From the NCBI RefSeq assembly GCF_001514125.1, contig NZ_KQ948557.1:74871-138870 (forward strand): 64,000 bases of DNA. The letters run 5' to 3'. The stretch is from Streptomyces longwoodensis. Its GTDB lineage: Bacteria > Actinomycetota > Actinomycetes > Streptomycetales > Streptomycetaceae. Below the pieces are notes generated by a model. That model was not told the origin of the DNA and ran no database searches. It saw only the letters and a list, made by a program, of their open reading frames with translations. A program made the translations under genes and the position numbers. This document shows, one piece after another, positions 60,801 to 64,000 of the stretch (the stretch's first letter is position 1; each line of letters starts with the position of its first letter).

Positions 60801-62230
60801 TCGCTGAGTGGGAACGCAAATTCTTTGGCCAGCTCCCTTCGCCACCGACAGCCATCCAGGCCGAATTTGTGGGTTCGCCGATTAGCGACCACGCGGCCCA
60901 GCGTATGACTGACGTCCAGTGGCACCGAGCCCTGGACAAGTACGCCAAACCCCGGCCCGAGCGCTTCTGGCCGCCTCAGGGGGGCGTTTACGAACTCGCC
61001 CAGACCCTGCGCAGTCGCGCGGAGCAGGAACCTGACCGCTTCACCGAATTCGCCTTCTCCCTTGGCTCCGGCTCACCGGCCGCCTACCTGTGCGCGATCG
61101 TGGAGGCGGTCACGCCTCACTTGGACGCCGACCGTTGGGAGCAGTTGGCTCTCCACGCTCATCGGACACTCGGCCCCGCCGCCGCGCCCACGATTTGCCG
61201 TGCCCTGCAGTCGGCTCCGCAGAACTTCACTGCTGCTTCGCTGTCAGCCCTCGACAGCTACACCACAGATCCCCACCCCGAGCAGGACATCCGCGACGCC
61301 GATGCCGAGGGAACCCGAACGGATTTGCTGACCGCCGGTATGAACGCCACCCGCGGCCAGGCAGCGCTCACCGTTGCCACCCTGCTCTCCCACGGCAGTG
61401 AGCACCTGCACGCCTTGACGCCCCTAGTCACCCGCCTCGCCAACGACCCCGTGCTCGCTGTCCGAGTCTGTGCCGCCCAGGCCGTGCTGGCCCTGATGAA
61501 GCATGACCCTCAGATTGCGCTGGACACCGCTGAACAACTCCTGAACCACCAGGACGCCAACGTCTACAACGCCTCCACCACCCAACGGCTGCTCATCAAC
61601 ACACTGGTCCGTGAACCCTCACGCTTCGCTGCCCACCTCGCCCGGGCCCTCCTGGAGCCGGGTGACGCGGCCGAACTCGCTGGCCAGTCCTGGGCTGTTG
61701 CCACCATCCAGGGATGTCTTACCCCGGAGCTCCCGAACAGCACGCACGAACTCAACACCTTCGCACGTCGTGGGGCGGCAGCAGTCTTCGCCAACAACAT
61801 CGACCACTACCCACACCTTGTCCCGCTGTTCACCGACGACGACACCGACGTGCGAAAGAACGCCTCCCAGGGCATGCGGCAGGCATTCAACCTGCTTCCT
61901 GCGCAAGCCGACGAACTCGTCAGCGCTTTCCTCGACAGTGACGCGTTCCCCGACCACCTCGAACATCTGGCCTTCGCTCTCTACGACCACACCGGCCCCC
62001 TTCCGGCCGTGGCTATAAATGCCTGCGAGCGCATCGTCCAGCACGCGGGCAGGGATCTCGGCGACCTGAGAACCCACCGAGCAGCGGACGGCCACCATCT
62101 GGTCTCGGCGGTCCTCCGCCTCTATCGCCAAAGCCCGCAACCCCAACGCATCCGTTGTCTGGACATCATCGACAGGCTCTCGCAAGTAGGTGCCTACGGG
62201 TTGCACGCAGCTTTGGAAAACGAGCGCTGA
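57809..62230 (+). CDS. Avs-like STAND protein with N-terminal PD-(D/E)XK nuclease and HEAT repeats
   Basis: 1473 aa. Residues 5-120 resemble a DUF4297/Cap4-like nuclease: AGNRYEDWWTALRVAELL, then IEFELEADDGTWCEQVKD, with acidic residues and an E-Q-V-K catalytic lysine. The STAND ATPase spans about 255-420: MVCEGGAGLGKSAVVTD (Walker A) and ALLVIDQLDAVS (Walker B). The C-terminal ~900 residues are HEAT/ARM-like helical repeats (LDTALRSLAASYPAAAAGAL; DPVLAVRVCAAQAVLALMKHDPQIAL; DTDVRKNASQGMRQA). This is the layout of antiviral Avs/STAND proteins that sense a phage protein with the repeats and cut DNA. The GTG at 57809 follows AGGTGAGG. The gene stands alone. Confidence 0.88.
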   Translation: MGLAGGAADKAGNRYEDWWTALRVAELLRGRASRIRLEPPGPAGAGIEFELEADDGTWCEQVKDVPSKGPWTLDAAGKILKAVTGHLVEGKKVRLVLSTGAPELHDLAQRARAADTLAEFEGIITKAQAPQFVQVLENWSVNDVPVNREVGWRYLQAVHVEHYSPEALRRLVVSEYELLFVGDPEVIVRQLSGYLDEHLHQRLTGSQIRSHLLTVPGVRPRLLAGDTGTLTMLAGTVERFVRRVRRDRPVFGMAARPHVEQLYERLVAEGGPQVMVCEGGAGLGKSAVVTDVLVRLSEQGWPAAAVRMDGADAGVQTAKELGTKMTLPDSPAVLLAGVADGDPALLVIDQLDAVSTYNGRMSDAYEAVEDVLAQLVVAPNVKVLLVARTVDIDNDRRLSRLVADSARTARFPLSVLDLEQVRAVLSASGTNPEGLGPVTLELLRTPLHLSVFSRLSTSARTASYRTLQELYARYTDELREEIERQVGALDWSGITGTLCASMSERETLQAPLALLDGFARQHIRVLESHGVLVRDVEQIGFFHETYFDFLFARSFISTEADIHDFLAGSGQHLFRRAQTRQILEHLAGTNRDRFRATVAQLLSSDRIRSHLHDVIIAVLGQLDAALPEWQAIEPVAWGRAPVAGKVRGLLAQPQWFDAADHDQRWERWLNTPQTTDAAFRELLAVARRRPRRVVELVRPYVDTTPQWGQRLLSLIEWALTPDLVDLAVDLIENGHADEARGPIAVNSDFWSLLYGLAETAPAPAARLVGAYLRRHLARARADGSGDPFASKHLSTHSQVAGTVLSRIAKAEPEAYVEQVLPFVIDVATAGSTDRTDAYAPAGRWGYRHVSGHSVDTALLAALDTALRSLAASYPAAAAGALQHLAASPVQELRFLACRAYTVIGQADEAISWLLTDERNLRLGWLDSPRWASRGLIETATPHCSDETLERLTVVLLGHYTAWERRRQKGQRSAWGWAQYELLSAISPDRRSDVVSRRLAEWERKFFGQLPSPPTAIQAEFVGSPISDHAAQRMTDVQWHRALDKYAKPRPERFWPPQGGVYELAQTLRSRAEQEPDRFTEFAFSLGSGSPAAYLCAIVEAVTPHLDADRWEQLALHAHRTLGPAAAPTICRALQSAPQNFTAASLSALDSYTTDPHPEQDIRDADAEGTRTDLLTAGMNATRGQAALTVATLLSHGSEHLHALTPLVTRLANDPVLAVRVCAAQAVLALMKHDPQIALDTAEQLLNHQDANVYNASTTQRLLINTLVREPSRFAAHLARALLEPGDAAELAGQSWAVATIQGCLTPELPNSTHELNTFARRGAAAVFANNIDHYPHLVPLFTDDDTDVRKNASQGMRQAFNLLPAQADELVSAFLDSDAFPDHLEHLAFALYDHTGPLPAVAINACERIVQHAGRDLGDLRTHRAADGHHLVSAVLRLYRQSPQPQRIRCLDIIDRLSQVGAYGLHAALENER

Positions 62231-62263
62231 GTCGTACGAACCACCTGTCCCCTGCCTGCCGCG

Positions 62264-62272
62264 GATTATCCA
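62264..62272 (+). other. Island boundary / attachment-like site 4 (GATTATCCA)
   Basis: One base different from sites 1-3, same orientation, followed by TAGGTG as site 2 is followed by CAGGTG. It lies 34 bases after the STAND stop and 107 bases before the recombinase start. Confidence 0.5.
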
Positions 62273-62378
62273 TAGGTGCACGGGTTTGTGTGGTGTGTTC
62301 GGTGTGGTTCCCACCTGGTCGTGCGGCAGCTGTCTGGAATGGCCACCGACCCTCGGCGGGGTTTGGTCTGTTTGGCGG

Positions 62379-63539
62379 ATGGATCAGGCCTATGTAGCTG
62401 AGCGTTCGGTCTCTCCGTCGTCTGGTGTGGTGCGGTGGGTGGTGGCCGACGCGCGCACCTTCGCCCTGCATGCCGAGGCGTGTGCGTTTTTGGCGGGGTT
62501 GCGTAGCAAGGGCCGCTCGCCGAACACGGAACGGGTCTACGCAGGCCGTCTCGCCCTCTATCTGAACTACTGCGCAGGGCACCGTCTCGAGTGGTCGTGT
62601 CCGAGTTTCATGGCGCTGTCCGGGCTGCAGCAGTGGCTGGTCACCACGCCGCTGCCGGCCCGCAGCCGCCGCTGTCCGACCACGGCTGCGCCCCGCTACC
62701 GTTCGCAGGGCACGGCGAACGCGGTGATGACGGCGGTCACGGACTTCCTGCGCTTCGGCGCGCTCCACGGCTGGGTCCCCGCGCAGACGGCCGGCTTGCT
62801 GTCGGAGCCGAAGTTCCTGCGGTTCTTGCCAGCCGGTTACGACGCCGGCGAGCGTGGCCAGTGGCGTCAGCTCCAGGCGTCGGCCTTTCGTTTCCAGGTC
62901 AGCGAGCCCGGCTACGAGGACCTCTCCCCGCAGCAGATCCGCCGCATGATCGCGGATACGCCCCGGGCGCGGGACCGTTTCCTCATCGCGCTGCTCGCCG
63001 CGACCGGCCTGCGGATCGGGGAGGCCCTGGGCCTGCACCAGGAGGATCTGCATTTCCTGGCCTCGTCACGCTCGCTGGGCTGCCCCGTACAGGGCCCGCA
63101 CCTTCACGTGCGGCGCCGCACCGACAACCCGAACCGGGCCCTGGCCAAGTCCAGACACTCCCGCTGCCTCCCGGTCACCCCCGACATCGTCGCCTTCTAC
63201 ACCGACTACCAGCACGAACGGAACCAGGTGGCCCAGGCGGCCGAAACGGGCATGGTGTTCGTGAACCTCTTCCGCCCGCCGCTGGGCCGGGCCATGACCT
63301 ACCCAAACGCCAAGAACGTCTTCGACCGTCTGGCCCGCCGCGCCGGGCATCCGGCTCGCCCGCACATGCTGCGCCACTCCGCGGCCACCCACTGGCTGCG
63401 TGAGGGAGTGGACCGGGACGTGGTGCAAAAGCTGCTGGGTCACGCTTCGCCGCTGTCCATGGACCGCTACCGCCACGTCGATGAGTCCGAGACCCGGGCG
63501 GCTGTCGACCGGGCCCAGGCATGGCGGGAGGATCAGTAG
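62379..63539 (+). CDS. Tyrosine recombinase (phage-integrase family)
   Basis: 386 aa. The N-terminal SAM-like DNA-binding domain spans about 20-150 (CAFLAGLRSKGRSPNTERVYAGRLALYLNY). All catalytic residues of the family are visible: Arg in ATGLRIGEALGLHQEDL near 212, His-x-x-Arg in HMLRHSAATHWLREG near 332, His in KLLGHASPLSM and the Tyr nucleophile in MDRYRHV near 367. The ATG at 62379 is the first in-frame ATG beyond the site-4 region. Its TAG overlaps the next gene's GTG by one base, so they are co-translated; with the partial gene that follows it may form a multi-recombinase transposition unit, as in Tn554 and RIT elements. Confidence 0.92.
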   Translation: MDQAYVAERSVSPSSGVVRWVVADARTFALHAEACAFLAGLRSKGRSPNTERVYAGRLALYLNYCAGHRLEWSCPSFMALSGLQQWLVTTPLPARSRRCPTTAAPRYRSQGTANAVMTAVTDFLRFGALHGWVPAQTAGLLSEPKFLRFLPAGYDAGERGQWRQLQASAFRFQVSEPGYEDLSPQQIRRMIADTPRARDRFLIALLAATGLRIGEALGLHQEDLHFLASSRSLGCPVQGPHLHVRRRTDNPNRALAKSRHSRCLPVTPDIVAFYTDYQHERNQVAQAAETGMVFVNLFRPPLGRAMTYPNAKNVFDRLARRAGHPARPHMLRHSAATHWLREGVDRDVVQKLLGHASPLSMDRYRHVDESETRAAVDRAQAWREDQ

Positions 63540-64000
63540 TGAGTACCGCTACCGCGCCCGTGACTGCACTGGGGGCGCCGACGAGGGCCACGAAGAAGTC
63601 GTGGGAGACGTGGCTGCGTGCCCACATTGATCCCGCGTGGCGGCCGGGGGAGTGGGACAGCGCCAGATGGCTGTTCACCGGAGACCTCGACAACCCGCGC
63701 ACCTCGTCCTCCCGGTGCCGCACCCGCCGCTGCGACATGATCGTGCGTGCTCAGGAGACGTTCTGTACCTACTGCTCGGACCAGCGCAGGAAGAGCGGCC
63801 TGCCGCGGGAAGAGTTCGCCGCCACTTTCACCCCCGCCCGTTCCAGATCCCTGCCGTTGACGGTCGCCGGGCCGTGCACGCTCACCCGGGACGGCGTGCG
63901 GTGCGTACGCCCTCAGGTGTCGGGAGGCCTGTGCGCCGCCCACCACAACTCCCGTAAGTACCACGAGGCAAGGGGTACGTTCGAACGCTGGCTCCGTGAG
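63539..64000 (+). CDS. Zinc-finger-containing second recombinase component, N-terminal part (partial)
   Basis: 154 codons to the window end. The GTG at 63539 shares its G with the recombinase stop (TAGTG). A cysteine pattern CRTRRC...CTYC near residues 61-79 and a second set CTLTRDGVRC...LCAAHH near 124-144 suggest two zinc-binding knuckles, as in the accessory recombinases of multi-integrase actinomycete elements. A WETWLRAHIDPAWRPGEWD opening is similar to that group. The catalytic part lies beyond position 64000, so the recombinase assignment is inferred from context. Confidence 0.6.
   Translation, partial: MSTATAPVTALGAPTRATKKSWETWLRAHIDPAWRPGEWDSARWLFTGDLDNPRTSSSRCRTRRCDMIVRAQETFCTYCSDQRRKSGLPREEFAATFTPARSRSLPLTVAGPCTLTRDGVRCVRPQVSGGLCAAHHNSRKYHEARGTFERWLRE

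Noticed and set aside
61800..62264. tRNA gene as integration target of the island
   Set aside because: No cloverleaf or tRNA 3' end is visible near any boundary; the target appears to be the helicase gene.

Overview
The window is high-GC DNA with GTG/ATG starts, four-base GTGA/ATGA stop-start overlaps, mycothiol-type and DasR/CebR-type signatures and a tap-tpg telomere operon. It reads as a Streptomyces (or very close actinomycete) chromosome arm, probably subtelomeric. No rRNA, tRNA or CRISPR array was seen.

1-10.9 kb is a compact biosynthetic operon on the minus strand: carboxyltransferase beta, carboxylase epsilon, an AfsA-type butenolide synthase, a KAS III-like protein, a flavin monooxygenase, FabH, ACP, FabF, an aldo-keto reductase and a partial FAD/NAD(P) protein. 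A divergent malonyl-CoA:ACP transacylase faces it. Together they look like a private malonyl-CoA and beta-ketoacyl supply feeding an AfsA-type condensation, perhaps for a signalling lactone or furan. 11-29 kb is secreted polysaccharide metabolism: a CebR-boxed glycoside hydrolase with CBM2, two GH18 chitinases with DasR-like promoters, a ThuA-lectin protein and a GH16 lipoprotein. Between them lie an SDR-terpene synthase pair and an unusual HTH-TM-periplasmic-binding-protein receptor. 28.4-33.4 kb is a divergent glpD-tetR / alkyl-DHAP synthase-like / lipid kinase group suggesting ether-lipid metabolism.

33.4-36.2 kb is tap-tpg (linear-replicon telomere proteins). After it come small membrane proteins and decayed material: a biotin carboxylase remnant without its biotin site, an NB-ARC/TPR STAND protein, a Nudix enzyme, a stand-alone TipAS-domain protein, and a DHFR-like gene coupled to an ArsR-SRPBCC gene that carries two compensating frameshifts.

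51.4-64 kb is a lower-GC mobile defence island. A helicase gene is cut at about 51,385, exactly where GATTATCTA occurs. The same nonamer, in the same orientation, recurs at 54,870 and 55,063, with a one-base variant at 62,264. Between these sites lie a bacterial NACHT-LRR protein with a divergent two-helix membrane peptide, then a two-gene DNA-binding/small-protein unit with an Mrr-like nuclease and a divergent 1473-aa PD-(D/E)XK-STAND-HEAT (Avs-like) protein, then a tyrosine recombinase operon that runs off the window. I infer a recombinase-associated, modular array of NLR-like immune genes; this is the most promising system in the window.
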